Below are positions 52,010 through 63,720 of a DNA stretch of 64,000 nt, piece after piece. The number at the start of each line of letters is the position of its first letter. Position 1 is the first letter of the stretch. Origin of the DNA: Linepithema humile (Eukaryota; Arthropoda; Insecta; Hymenoptera; Formicidae); contig NC_090128.1 of the NCBI RefSeq assembly GCF_040581485.1, forward strand, positions 10,044,001 to 10,108,000. The letters run 5' to 3'. The notes under the pieces were generated by a model that ran no database searches, was not told the origin of the DNA, and worked only from the letters and a program-made list of their open reading frames with translations. The translations under genes were made by a program, and so were the position numbers.

Positions 52010-52302
52010 TAGGGGTCCCCAACTTACGGCTCGCAGGCCATATGCGGCCCCTGTAAAGGTTTTATCTGCCAAAAAATTTCAGCGTTATATGTGTATTAAA
52101 TCAAATTTGTAGTTTCTTATTATAATTTACGATGCATTCTTTGCAAATTTCTTCTCTTCCTTCTTTTTAATTTCTTCTTTTCTCACTCATAAGTGTGTAG
52201 TTATGGCATGCTTAGTAACTTTGACGATATACAGAATGCTCCTTCGGCCTTCGGTTCATTATTAAAATTTTCGGCCCTCTGGTAAAAAAGTTGGGATCCC
52301 TA
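52010..52302. mobile_element. Non-autonomous hAT-type DNA transposon (MITE)
   Basis: The 293-base element starts TAGGGGTCCCCAACTT and ends AAGTTGGGATCCCTA, whose reverse complement TAGGGATCCCAACTT matches the start except for one substitution and one missing C. Identical 8-base duplications ATCTAAAA flank it (52002-52009 and 52303-52310), the size made by hAT transposases. The subterminal bases (GGCTCGCAGGCC and TTCGGCCCTCTGG) resemble the GGCC-rich ends common in hAT elements. There is no transposase frame, so it must have been moved in trans. The perfect target duplication suggests a fairly young insertion. It lies just past a candidate CARMIL poly(A) signal. Confidence 0.85.
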
Positions 52303-54038
52303 ATCTAAAAAAATTTAACAGATGAATCTTCCTGCTTGGTAAATCCTCCGTGATAGCTTCATCGTATTATCAGTATAATAATTTAAAAGTTTAACGCTAA
52401 TCTCAATCTATTACTACTACGACTTTTTTTACAGGAATTAATGATGTAAAATAAGAAGCAGATAGATTAATTTGATTTTATTGAAGTATTTATGTCCATT
52501 TTATTCTTTTATTGTTAAGTAGTTTCTAATTAAATTTCTCAACTTTTAATAATCGTGATATTGCTTGATTTTTTTCTTTCGTTATATAAATCTCTCTCTT
52601 AAATATAGAACTTGAATTTCTATACGCAAGTACCATCGTGTTTTTAATATTGTTAATAGAAGATATAGAATTCTAGATACATCTCGTCGTTCAATTGAAT
52701 AAGACTAACAACGCAAAATTATTTATTAAGATCTCCTTCGTGCTGCGAATTTTCGAAGAACATTTTTTGTAATAAGAAAAACGGATATCCTTTATAGTGC
52801 GGACGTTAAATCAGTATATAATCTCGTATCGAAGATGCATTTGTCTTTTATATAGCGACAAACGCGTGTACATATATATGTAAAAAAAAAAAAGAAAACT
52901 CATGTATAGGTGATTAAAGTAGCTCGTAGGAGATTTGCGATTCTTATTATCTCGAAGAGAAGCAACGTGAGAAATGTCTTGTGAATTTTTTACCGTTTTA
53001 GCTATTATCACGTAATATCGATATATCGGTCCCTCATACGAAGATACATGAGACACGTGATCGTTGCATTTTATCATGATATTATTCAACAGAGAGCATT
53101 CTTCCTCTAACGTTAAGCGAAACGAGTATTAAAGCATCGTGTTAATAAAATTTGTGTGCGTGTTTTGGGTGTGTATGCGCGCGCGCACATGTGCCGCAAG
53201 ACAATTGTATTAATTAAGCAGCGTAAAAAACGACTTGTTCAGTATTCAACAATTATGCGAGATGCGTGAGACAGCCATATACACATATACATTGTACGGA
53301 TTCTAAGTCTTTAAGAAACTTATAAGAGTCTTTAAACAGCCGTTGGCCCTAAAAAAGGAAAAAAGCATACCTCTCTTATAATATTATATATAAATCACGT
53401 AAAAGGACGCGTTTTCGCTGAACTTGTATGGTCTACTAGATAAACGTAAGGAAGTTTGTATTAACACTTAATCGATTTGACTCGAGAAATAGCTACTTAC
53501 ATGTATAAGAGCGTCTTACAATATTACTTTTAGGCACGAGAGTTTTTCTGATGACTTATTGGACTTTTCTTAGGGCAGAATAATATTCCTAATAATGCAG
53601 TCTCGTGTACTCGACTAAAAACTTACACATATACACACATCTACCGCGTACAGGTGATTTTTTATATGCGATATACTCGATGCGCGATATATTTATTGTT
53701 AAGGAAGCGAATACGTATTCGGAATTTATCGCGCGTATAAAACGACTCTGCCGATTATTGTGCCAAACATATATGCAACAAATTACGCACATTTTTTATA
53801 CAATGAAAGAAAAAAAAAAGAACTTTACGTTCCCGCAATCGTACTTTACAGTCTCGACAATTTTCACGTTTTATAATCGCATCATTTTAACCGATTCGTA
53901 ATTATAATTCAATCGCAGTGTAAATAATTGAGGAATTAGGCGCGCATTCAATTTTTATACCATCACGTTTCACTTGTACTTATCACCGAACGGGGTTGTG
54001 TTACTTTCATTTGTGTATATGTGTGTATGTACGTTTTG

Positions 54039-54063
54039 TACACACACACACACACATATATAT
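54039..54063. repeat. CA/TA microsatellite
   Basis: An alternating CA run passes into TATATA. It is a simple repeat. Confidence 0.85.
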
Positions 54064-54753
54064 GAGTGGAGAGAGAGGAGAAAATCTGCGTGTGCGTGTG
54101 CGTGACGTGTGTACGCGTGTGATGTAGCGTGTGATATATCGTATACAGTATATTTAAATCTTCCCCGTTACACATTCCTGTATACATATACGATACATTC
54201 TATATATATACATACAGTGCGAAAATACACGAGACGTATTGCCGATATATATTGTGAATATTAATGCCATCGCGCTCTCGACGTCGCTCAAAACAAAAAG
54301 TGCGCTATTACCGACGTTAACATTTGCAATTTATTTTGGCAGGCAGCTTAATAGAAGCGCGATATAATCCGTTAACGAATAAAATAAAGACTCGTATACA
54401 CATACAGAAAAGCATTTCATTTCCTCGATTCAATACCAATATCAATTTCAAAGCGTTTCAGCGCCTTGTTGATAAAAAAAATATGTGCAACATGTTTGAT
54501 ATGACTATACGTTGATGTAGCTCTATAGAATATTAATCTACAACTTTGCGGAAGTTTCATGATAAGACAACTTGAGGTTTCAATCATCCAGCTTCAAGAA
54601 TAAACGGAAGCCGTTTCAAATGCAACCGCAATGTTGGCGGATTCCTCGTAGAGTGTGAATACTAGCTAGTAGATTAACAAACATCAAACGATCCTTCATC
54701 GTCGTTTGTTCTTTAATTGAAAACAACAGTGGATTATTCACGTAGTGAAAAAA

Positions 54754-57700
54754 ATGAGTTTCTTTGAACGATCGAGAGGCCTTCTCTCGCGATTTTCGGC
54801 TCATCATACTCCGGTGATAATAGATGTAACTGAGACTATACTAGTCGCGGTCTTCTTCATCATCTGGATCGCCTATATGAGTATCATACCGAGTTACCGG
54901 AAGAAGCAGGTGGGCACAACGGAGTGTTGTAAAAAACTCCAGTTTTAGAAATGCATATCTTTCTCGCTTTTATATCGTTTCTAAAATAATGAGAATAATT
55001 TATTTAAAAACTTTTTATTAAACTTAAATAATCTTTATACACACAATTACAGCTTCGCAGCCTTAAGCTGATGCTGATGAAATTATAATGTCATAAGCTT
55101 ATGCATACTTTAAATCCTCAAATTTTTACTTTAATCTGAATCTAAGATAAATCTTATGCTAATAAAAATTATTTTTATTATCGCGCAGACTATCTATGTA
55201 ACTATAAAAGTCACCTTTAGCCTTCTAATTGGATGCTTGTTATTAAGTGAGTATCTTAAATTTTTTTGTATTTATTCTATATGATACGTAGAATTTATCT
55301 AGCATTCATCTAACTTTGCAGTAGAGAATTTCGGACAGGAATGGGAATACGGCAGCACGAGGAGTAAGACGCCATATCGAGCTGGTGTGGGCCAGGAAAT
55401 CGACGCCCAAATGGAAGTCAAGATAGGATTGAGGTCGGTGAACATCACACTGGAAGGTAATATTTAGAATAAATTGAAAATAAAGATGCATTCTTCAGGA
55501 ATTTGATGGTGAATGCAAATATCGATAAGCATTTGTCCAAGTACACATAATTCCAAGTGATTCTGTAGAAAGAAGTTCTTGAATAAAATTCATGATTAAT
55601 CTAACTGAAAAATATGTTTAGCTAAACCAGAGGAGGGCACGCTGCTTGCAAAGGAAACGATTGATTACAACGAGAGATTTCCTTGGACGTGGGACCAAGG
55701 CATAATTGGTTTCGGACCCTACGGTAACATATTGCTATAAAATTGACAATTTACCTTATTAGAGTCTAAGCGATTGGAATTTTTACAGCCGGATTGCTAC
55801 AGAGGACCTTCCGCGAAGGCCAACAGAAGGGCCTGCCGATCCCCATTTTATGGATCGCCGAATACTTCGTCATCGATGGCGAGGGGATTCGGTTCGGGCG
55901 ATTTTATCGAACTGCCGGATGGTATTGTCACATCTTATTGTGGTCAGTATAGAAGACGAATTATATAGAGTTTTAATTGTAACAGTTTAGAATTTTTAGT
56001 TTTCCCCACCTTTCCTGAAATCCTTAAATTGATTACATAATTATTTTATAATATACAAATATGGAAAATAAAATTAAAGAGTGCCGTTCTCGCGTACGAA
56101 AAATAGATGCAGCATATTGTGGTGACAAAACGAGCGGATTTTATGCGGAAGATCAAGAATCTTCAACTGATATTATAATATTGAATCTGCAAGTTAAAAT
56201 ATACTGATTTTTATTACAAAAAGTGTTTATGACTTACAGGACCGCCTTTGCCTGCTGGATACTAGCTAACATATTCCTGCAGTCTGTGAGTCGCTACGTC
56301 GCTTATTTAACCGGCACAATAGGCGGCTTGCAATGCTTAACTTGCTTCGTATGGTATTTCGTACACAATCCAAGTCCACTTGTGATTCCCTTCGAGGATG
56401 GCACTATTAAGATGACACTAGGCATTCACTTCTGGATGACTTTTACATGCGGTGATTAGTTGTTATTTAAATTGACGGAATTCTCATCTGGCATCTTTTT
56501 GCAAACCTTGAACTCGCACGCATTTTTTAGCATTAATTTTTCAACTCCTGCATCCTTATAATTCACATTCTCAAATTTTCTTAGCCTCTGAATTTTAGAA
56601 TTTTTTTATTTGTTCTCTCTTCTGAAACCCTTAAATTGTTTATATAACTAGAATATTCTTAATGTTAACAGTGCTAAAATTGCTGCTATTTATTTACTTT
56701 TTTTTGGCAAAACTGACCGAGTTGGCACAATAGTTTCTACATTGATAACATTTGTTTTATTCCATGATACGTGAAGCTTTTGTATCAACTTTTATGTGTT
56801 TCTTTTCAGGTTTATTTTGCATTCTTTTGGCATTTATAATGATATTTATGGACTTACGGTATCCTAATACATTATCTATGATTTTGGAAATAGATCCTCT
56901 CGGCCAGTACGATGAATTCGTAATGCGTAAGTACACATTAATATTATAACTTAATAAATAAATAAGTTCTATAGAATGTCCTAGAGGAGCTTCTCTTTTA
57001 GGGCATCCCGTAGAAAATCGTAAACAATATTTGTTTTAATCGATAGGAAGTTCCCAAGTGGACAACATACTGCATAAAAAAGTGGACAACTCGATGGAAA
57101 TGGCTTTGACCTCAAATTATTCACAAAGCAAAAACGCAGGGATGGTGAGGACAATGTTGAACAGAATGTTTTCAAATTTAAGGAGTTTCTTTAACAAAAT
57201 TAATAAAAAAAAAAAAACAATTACAGATGGTACTGAAAAGGCGATCAACCATAAAAAACGCGCAAAAGTCGCTCTTTCGCACGCCAGTTCCCATGAAGGA
57301 AATCTACGAAGACGTTGTTATTTACGAAAACCAGCACGTAGCAAGGTATGCCCGCCTATTTTTCAAGACATATGCGACATAATCGTAAATTATATTTTTT
57401 AAGGAAAATTATCTTTTTTCAGTTATTCGATTTTTTAATTTTTATTATTTTTATTCTTATGCAATACATTTTTTATTATTTTTATTCTCATGCAATTATA
57501 AAAAAAAAAGTACGAAACATGTCTCCTATATTATGATATGTTAAATAGTTAATTATTTAATCATATTGTACTAATCAGTATTCACAAATTGAAATATGTT
57601 GTACAAAACAGTAATAAATTTTCACACACAACTGATTATATAATCAATGAAACTTAATTTCTAAAGTATAAACGTTGCTCATCATTTTTACTTCGCAAAT

Positions 57701-58017
57701 GCTGATTGTGGTTTGCATGCCTACTAATTAAAAGCTTTCTCATTTGATCAAGACTGTACAACGTCACCATCGAACTGTCAATCATAGCACACTGATTGTC
57801 TGTTTCTTTCAGAACATCCCAAAACGTGCATAAAACAGAAATGCGTGGCGGAGATGAAAAGGAAGAGGGCGAGAGAGAGAAAGAGAAAAAGGTCCAACCT
57901 ATTCCATCGTCTGTTCCACCACCTATTCCGAGGAAAATGAGGATGAAAGTTCATACTGAGGCATCAATAGACAGCCTACAACTTCCGACTATCAGCGCAA
58001 ATGTATCTTTATCCTGA
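54754..58017 (+). CDS. DUOXA: Dual oxidase maturation factor (DUOXA; moladietz/NIP homologue)
   Basis: DUOXA proteins escort dual oxidase from the ER to the cell surface, where it makes hydrogen peroxide in gut and cuticle epithelia. Ten coding exons: 54754-54909, 55189-55246, 55322-55456, 55622-55723, 55789-55942, 56240-56451, 56810-56926, 57047-57144, 57227-57345, 57813-58017, giving 451 residues. TM1 lies near residues 20-48, TM2 in VTIKVTFSLLIGCLLL. An extracellular loop follows with GQEWEYGSTRSKTPYRAG, a putative N-glycosylation site NIT in SVNITLE, and INYNE-like TIDYNERFPWTW. Further helices come from FACWILANIF onward. The C-terminal tail is basic and Glu/Lys-rich (EEGEREKEKKVQ) and longer than in human DUOXA1 (343). 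The donor after 55942 is the weak GTCAGT and the one after 56451 is GTGATT. The start at 54754 is the first ATG. It is tail-to-tail with SREK1, 190 bases between stops. Confidence 0.92.
57439..57496. repeat. Short direct repeat in the last DUOXA intron
   Basis: Two 27-base copies (57439-57465 and 57470-57496) differ at one base. Both contain TTTATT, which reads AATAAA on the minus strand, so they could serve as distal poly(A) signals for the converging SREK1 gene (inference). Confidence 0.75.
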
Positions 58018-58207
58018 AAGAAGCTCGACGTAAATATCGTGTATTCATATATTTCTATTACTGTATCAATACATAGCGACGACAAAAGGTGGCTTCTCGA
58101 AATTAACGAAATAATCGTCTGCGAACGGGATCGCATCAGTTGTGGATGGAGTTTCATCTACCTCTTCGATTCCGAGCAAAATGTATCGGCAGTGAACGAG
58201 ACTCCGT

Positions 58208-60246
58208 TTAGTTTTCCGATTCCGTGGTCTTCTCTTTGTCGTTATTCTCCGTGGATCTGCTCTTATCTTCTGATTTAGACTCCGATTTGTCGCTAGATCG
58301 TTTCTCTTTGTTGGACTTCTTCTCGCTTCTGCTCTCTTTTTCAGGTCTCTCCCGGTCGCTGTCACTCCTCTTGCCGTTGTCAGATTTATCTTTGCTGCGT
58401 CTCTCCCGATCCTTGTCTTTGGACTTCTCCGAATATTTGGATTTGGACGATCTGGATTTGGATTTGGAGCGCGAACGTCTGGATCTGGATTTCGAACGCT
58501 TGCTGCGAGAACGCGAACGGCTGCGACGCCGCGGCGATCTCTTCTTGCGCTCTTTCGATCTGGAGGGCGATCGACGCGATCTTTAATAAGATAATCAGTT
58601 AGTATCTTTTTGTTACAAAAATAACGGGAAATTATTCTGTTCTCGTTTTATCATACATTTGCCTAGACTAATCCATATCCACTTTCACGTACATAAAATT
58701 ATTATAATTAACTTCAAATGTATCAAACAAAACTTACAATATACATACAAAATCATATATATACCTCATGTCTACATATATATAAGGATTATTTTTAGGC
58801 AAATACTATTTATATATATATAATTTGCCATATCTAAAATATGTACTATTTTTATATGACTTTTTTTGTATATAGTATGTATAAAATTATTATTTTGCTA
58901 CTTTTTGCTACTTTTTATAATTTTTTATATAATTACTATTTATTCTATGATTTGTCTAGGTGTCTTATATATATTTATAGAATTGCAAGAGACGGCAAAA
59001 ATAATAATTTAATCGTACCTCGATCGTCTTGATCTGCTGCGTGAACGATGGCGGCTGCGTGAACCACTGCGTCGTCGCGATGGTGAGTTTCGTCGACGAT
59101 CTTTCGATCGGGAGCGTTTGGAGCGCGAACGTGACCGACGCCGATGACGGGAGCGAGATCGCCGATGTCGCGAACGCGAACGTTTACGTGATCTTGATCG
59201 ACGGCTACGACCGCGACTGCGTGAACGTGATTTCCGGCTACGCGACCCACTTCTGCTGCGTTTATCCTTAGATAGCATGCCAATCATTGGATCAATCGCT
59301 GCGGAAATGAGATTGTGCGCTTCTTTTACTCGCGACATTGCTTCTTCAATCTCCTTCTGTGCAGCCTCGTTACTCTTCGCTTCTGGTTTGGCAATTGCCT
59401 GTGTCGAATGATAGATCTTGATCGAACGTTCCGCCAGTTGCTTGCCATTCAGCGATAAAGCTGCAACCACTACGCCTTGTTCCGACAACTCTACCAGTGC
59501 ATAATGATCGGTATCCGAATCCCTGCTGCAGATACGCAGGTACTTGATCTCTACATTGTTGTTGCTGAAAAAATCCAACAGCTGCTCAGGGCTCACCGAT
59601 GTGTCCAGATTTGCCACCACAAGTGTCCGTCGAATTTCCTCGATACGTCTGCTGTCTAGATGGCCTGGCAAATGAGGATAAGGCGGCAGACCATTTGCTT
59701 CCAACTTAGGATCCATTGTTGTGATTACATGATTTGGTGGAATACCTTCGATGGCGTTTACCACATTTGGTGGTAACTTAGGTTCAGATGGATAGAGACC
59801 TGAAAGAGAGTTTCCAGATTAAATTTATGCTGAATGTGAAAGAAAAGATTTTTCATAACAATTTTTAAGTTGTAACAAATATCAAATACTGCTAAGCTAT
59901 GTGATTTACAGATTCTATTCTTACCTGGTACGACCGTGCCATTGTTAGTAAGTTCCAGAGCACGTTGCTCATCTGGAATGTCTCCATTCTGGTAGGGAAT
60001 GACTATTAATGCACGGTCAATGAAGACGGTGTTGGTCATATGCTGTGCCACTGACACGCAACCTTGATCATGGAATTTAATGTAACATATACGCGACTGC
60101 ACCGGCACGGCAACATCTCGGATCGTCGGATACAATCTGATGTCTTCTATTTTCCCCAGGTACCCAAAAAGCGTTTGCATCTGATCTTTAGTTGCCTGAG
60201 GCGCGATGTTCGTCACCTGGACGACTTTCGTCGAGCCGACTGCCAT
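58208..60246 (-). CDS. SREK1: SREK1 (SRrp86/SFRS12) splicing regulator
   Basis: SREK1 is a nuclear SR-related protein that modulates splice-site choice by other SR proteins. Three coding exons, 59925-60246, 59019-59799 and 58208-58580, give 491 residues (human 508). RRM1 (about residues 5-80) has RNP2-like VVQVTNI and RNP1-like SRICYIKF. The bridge LPPNVVNAIEGIPPNH is typical. RRM2 (about 165-240) has TLVVANLD and DHYALVELSEQG. The segment AIDPMIGMLSKDKRSRS leads into a long Arg/Ser domain split by the last intron, and the final exon ends in Lys/Glu/Asp/Ser repeats. The last exon produces a long Leu/Ser/Asp frame on the other strand, an artefact of the Arg/Ser codons. Introns: 125 and 438 bases, the latter AT-rich. 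Confidence 0.95.
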
Positions 60247-61577
60247 TCTGAATGCAAATTATTACGATTTTGCTCGTAAGCAAAATGTAACTGGAGGTTA
60301 TGGAGGTTATGTTCGTAATTTCACGCGAAGCACTTGACACAGGGAATCGCAAATGAATCACGCAGCTCCATTTTTCATCACTCGAACATCGCCTTCAAAA
60401 TTTCATACACAAAAGATTCTTTGACTGCTTCAAAATTTTCTCACGCGACGGTAAAAACACTGCCCTCGAACTCAATTCTTCTGGAATAGCGTTATAGCTA
60501 GTTGCATTGAGACACTGGAGAGAGCTGTAATTTTGGAAGAGAAAAATGGATCTCGACATCTCGATGTTTGATTGGCTAACTCGAACTTCAGTCGAGTATC
60601 GCTGCAAATTCGATTTATAAAATTTAAACAAAATATTATATTGAAATATTATTATCAAAATATCTAATGTTCATTAATGATGTAACAAAAAATACATTTT
60701 TGTAATAAGAGATTTGCGATTTATTTAATTATAGATTATTTTTGAGATAAAACTATAAGATTATGTAAAATGTTATATACAGAATTTTATAGACAAATTT
60801 TAATTTAAAATTTTATTTATAAAACATATATATATATTAAGTATATCTATTAATTTCTGTTTTTCAGTTACAGAGAAATCTGCTTCCAATTCTTTCTCAC
60901 TGTTTTTCCATGCAACCATCGTAACCATGTTTCCGTAGCAGTAATCAGCATGGAAGGGTTACTTATATCGATTTATGCTTAAGTATACTAAATCGTCTGT
61001 TCTGATCATGTTCCCTGAATTTTTTATACACTGGAACTTGCGTATAATGAAGGATAGTAGAGAAGATACTTTGCAAAAAAGATTGCTTCGATTTGTTGCC
61101 TAATTCATTCTTAAAGCCCGATCTACAATATGCTTTTGATTTTTGTTTTCTGTCTTTTTGCCTTTGGCATATTTTTAAAGGCATATTTTTCTTCGGAAAT
61201 TAAAAAAGGAGAATTGTGAATCACGAGGTTTCTTGATTCCATGCGACACAAAAGCAAAAATACGAAAGACAGAGAGCAAGAAACAATACGCAAGAAGCAC
61301 ATTGTAGATCAGGCCTAATACTTCTTAATTCAAAGTATCAATTTATAATGTGATTATGTCGTATCTGCAATAAATAATTTGATTTGGTAAATAAATGACG
61401 AGTTTTCCGAAGACACAGAAGTGTCTTCCAGTTTGTCCCCTCGTTTGTGTCATTATGCAAGCATAACTCTCCACGAGGAGCGCATTGCACTCGCCACTTT
61501 GTCAGCAATTTCCAAGCGATATTACATGTTGTCGTCACTCGGCAAAGTCTCCTCGTTATTTCTCCATCCATCTATCC
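60247..61577. other. Divergent upstream region between SREK1 and the odorant receptor
   Basis: The SREK1 promoter should lie near 60.25-60.6 kb. No coding frame with support was seen. A motif GGAGGTTAT is repeated directly at about 60291-60308. The odorant receptor promoter should lie near 61.4-61.57 kb. Confidence 0.5.
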
Positions 61578-63720
61578 ATGGCTATTCTAGAAAACAACCC
61601 TCAAACACATCAAAAGCGAGCGACAATCGACGTTTTGCTGCTTTGCTACCGCGCGTATACTCGTCGCATACGCAAACTGCTCTACCTTGGTGGTGTTTTG
61701 CATGATCGAAAACGTTCCGCAGTCTGGTCATACATCATGAGCTTTATCGTAATCTTCATGTGCTTCGGTCAGTGTATCTTCATGATAAACTTCTGCCGGG
61801 ACCATACTGATAATCTGGTGCTTCTGTCGAAAATCTTCGGCTTGACCTGTAGCTTCATCGCGCCCGTCTTAATGGTATTTCACGTAAAATGTGCTACACC
61901 TGTGTAGAAAACCCCACCTACAAGTTTTATTCTATCTTACAGAATTGTAAAAGCTAAATCGCTTTATTTTTGCAATTTTTTTTTTTTTTTAGCAAAACTG
62001 CTCACAAATCAGTTTATTATAGAAACTTTACTTGAGAATTTTGAAAAAATTTCCAAAGAAAATCACTATAATAAGAGGTTTATCATTATAAAACTTTTTA
62101 ATCTCATTGTTCGAAGAAATTAATATTTTACTTAAATGCATTACCAGCAATTTTGTTTAATTTTTACTCATACATCCATTCTTTTTTTCCAGTCAGCTTG
62201 CTTCTTAGTGAAACGCAAAAAGCTGATAGAGCTTCACGAGACGCTAAATGATCTCTTCGAGCAAGAACTGGCAAGCGATCGGGAAAATAAGAACGTGCTC
62301 GCCACTTTGCACGCTTTTGACAGACCGTCTTATCTGCTATGCTTCATATTAGGATCGACAACCCTGTTTTATGTGTGTCCATCAATGATATTTATAGTGC
62401 GCCAGATCGTTCAGCACAGCGAGTCCAAGATATACAAATTACCGATACCGGTAAAACTTCCTTGGCTCGCTCCGATTAATGGTGGTCCCGTCTTCTATTT
62501 GCTATGCCTGTATCAGTATTTCACTTGCTGGTGGATGATTTTCACCATTGGCAGCGTCGACAGCCTCTTCGGCTTCTACGCGTTTCAAATATCTGCGATA
62601 CTGCGAGCCATGTCCATCAGACTTGCAAATCCACGACCTAATGAGGTGTTCTCTAAAGTTTTGGGAACGTGCGTGGAGACGCATCACCGGATAGAACGAT
62701 GCGGACGTATGCTGGAGGATGTTTGGGGATTGATAATTCTGCGGGTGATCATCGCCAACGCCATACTTATGTGCGCGTTGATCTTCGAAGTAAGCCCGGT
62801 ATGTAGAAACGATTAGATCATCTGCGCATTTTAAATAAAAATTAATAGATAATAAAGAAATATATAAAATATGTTATAATAATACAGATATTAAATTAAA
62901 AATTGTAGACTTTCGGAAATTTGGAATTAAAATTTTGCATTATATTCTTATTATTAATAAAAAATAATACATTTGCAGTAAATTTTACAAATATATCTAA
63001 TAAATTATTATGTAATCAGTTTTTATGTAATGCTATAAAAATGAATTTGTTAATTTGTTAATTTAATAAAAATTCATATAAACAGTTTACAGATTTGACA
63101 ATCAATCAAATCTTTTCATTTATCTCTTATATGGCATTAAAGTTGCTGCAAACGTTTATATATGCTTGGTACGGTAGTCTCATCACAAGTGCAGTGAGTT
63201 TTAGCGCATTTTGTAAACAAATAATTATTATAATTCATAATTAATAATTATATGTACGTATGTTTAGAGTGAACATTTTCGTGAAGGAATATATTTTAGC
63301 AACTGGCCAGATTCTAAACTCGACCGTCACATGAGAGCGAACATTATTTTGGCAATGATGCAGAAACCATTGACTATAAGAGCATTAAAAGTGTCTCATG
63401 TAAATGTTAACATGTTTACCAATGTAAGTATTTAATAATATTTTACCGAACAATTTACAATAAAATTTTTATCATGTAATTTTCATAATTCATCAAAATA
63501 TATAGGATTGCTCTAAATGCATCAATAAAATACTTATTTTTACTTATTTTACAGTTTCAAGTTTTTTCTATCACTTGCAAGGAAACTCCATATCTGTTTA
63601 TTGACAATACCTAAAGCATTAATTTTACATACCAATTTAATTTGTTATTTTTATTGTCAGATCCTAAACACTGCTATGTCCTATTTCTTTCTGTTGCAAT
63701 CCTTGGACGAAGGTGGATAG
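61578..63720 (+). CDS. Insect odorant receptor (7tm_6 family)
   Basis: Five coding exons, 61578-61883, 62193-62798, 63086-63193, 63268-63423 and 63661-63720, give about 411 residues, the usual size. Insect ORs are seven-helix ligand-gated channels with inverted topology that work with Orco in olfactory neurons. Seen: a basic N-terminus, hydrophobic helices (YIMSFIVIFMCFGQCIFMI, IILRVIIANAILMCALIF) and the conserved C-terminal family features: FYAWYGS-like IYAWYGSLITSA, REGIYFSNWPDS and MMQKPLTIRAL. The last exon codes a final helix (TAMSYFFLLQSLDE) and ends cleanly. The second exon can end after 62789 (GTAAGC) or 62798 (GTATGT), both in phase, a 9-base ambiguity. All key regions are intact, so the gene looks functional. 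It has no OR neighbour inside the window. The exact subfamily is not assigned. Confidence 0.9.

Larger units (their letters stand above)
51071..54753. other. Long gene-free region downstream of CARMIL
   Basis: About 3.7 kb without a supported coding exon. The first part should be the CARMIL 3' untranslated region; an AATAAA lies near 51983. One hAT-type MITE occupies 52010-52302, and a CA microsatellite lies near 54039-54063. The remainder is AT-rich and the promoter of the DUOX maturation factor should lie in its last few hundred bases. Confidence 0.6.

Noticed and set aside
58224..58586. 120-codon + strand frame rich in Leu, Ser, Asp and Arg
   Set aside because: It is the exact antisense of the SREK1 Arg/Ser exon; the strange composition follows from the codon pattern on the coding strand.
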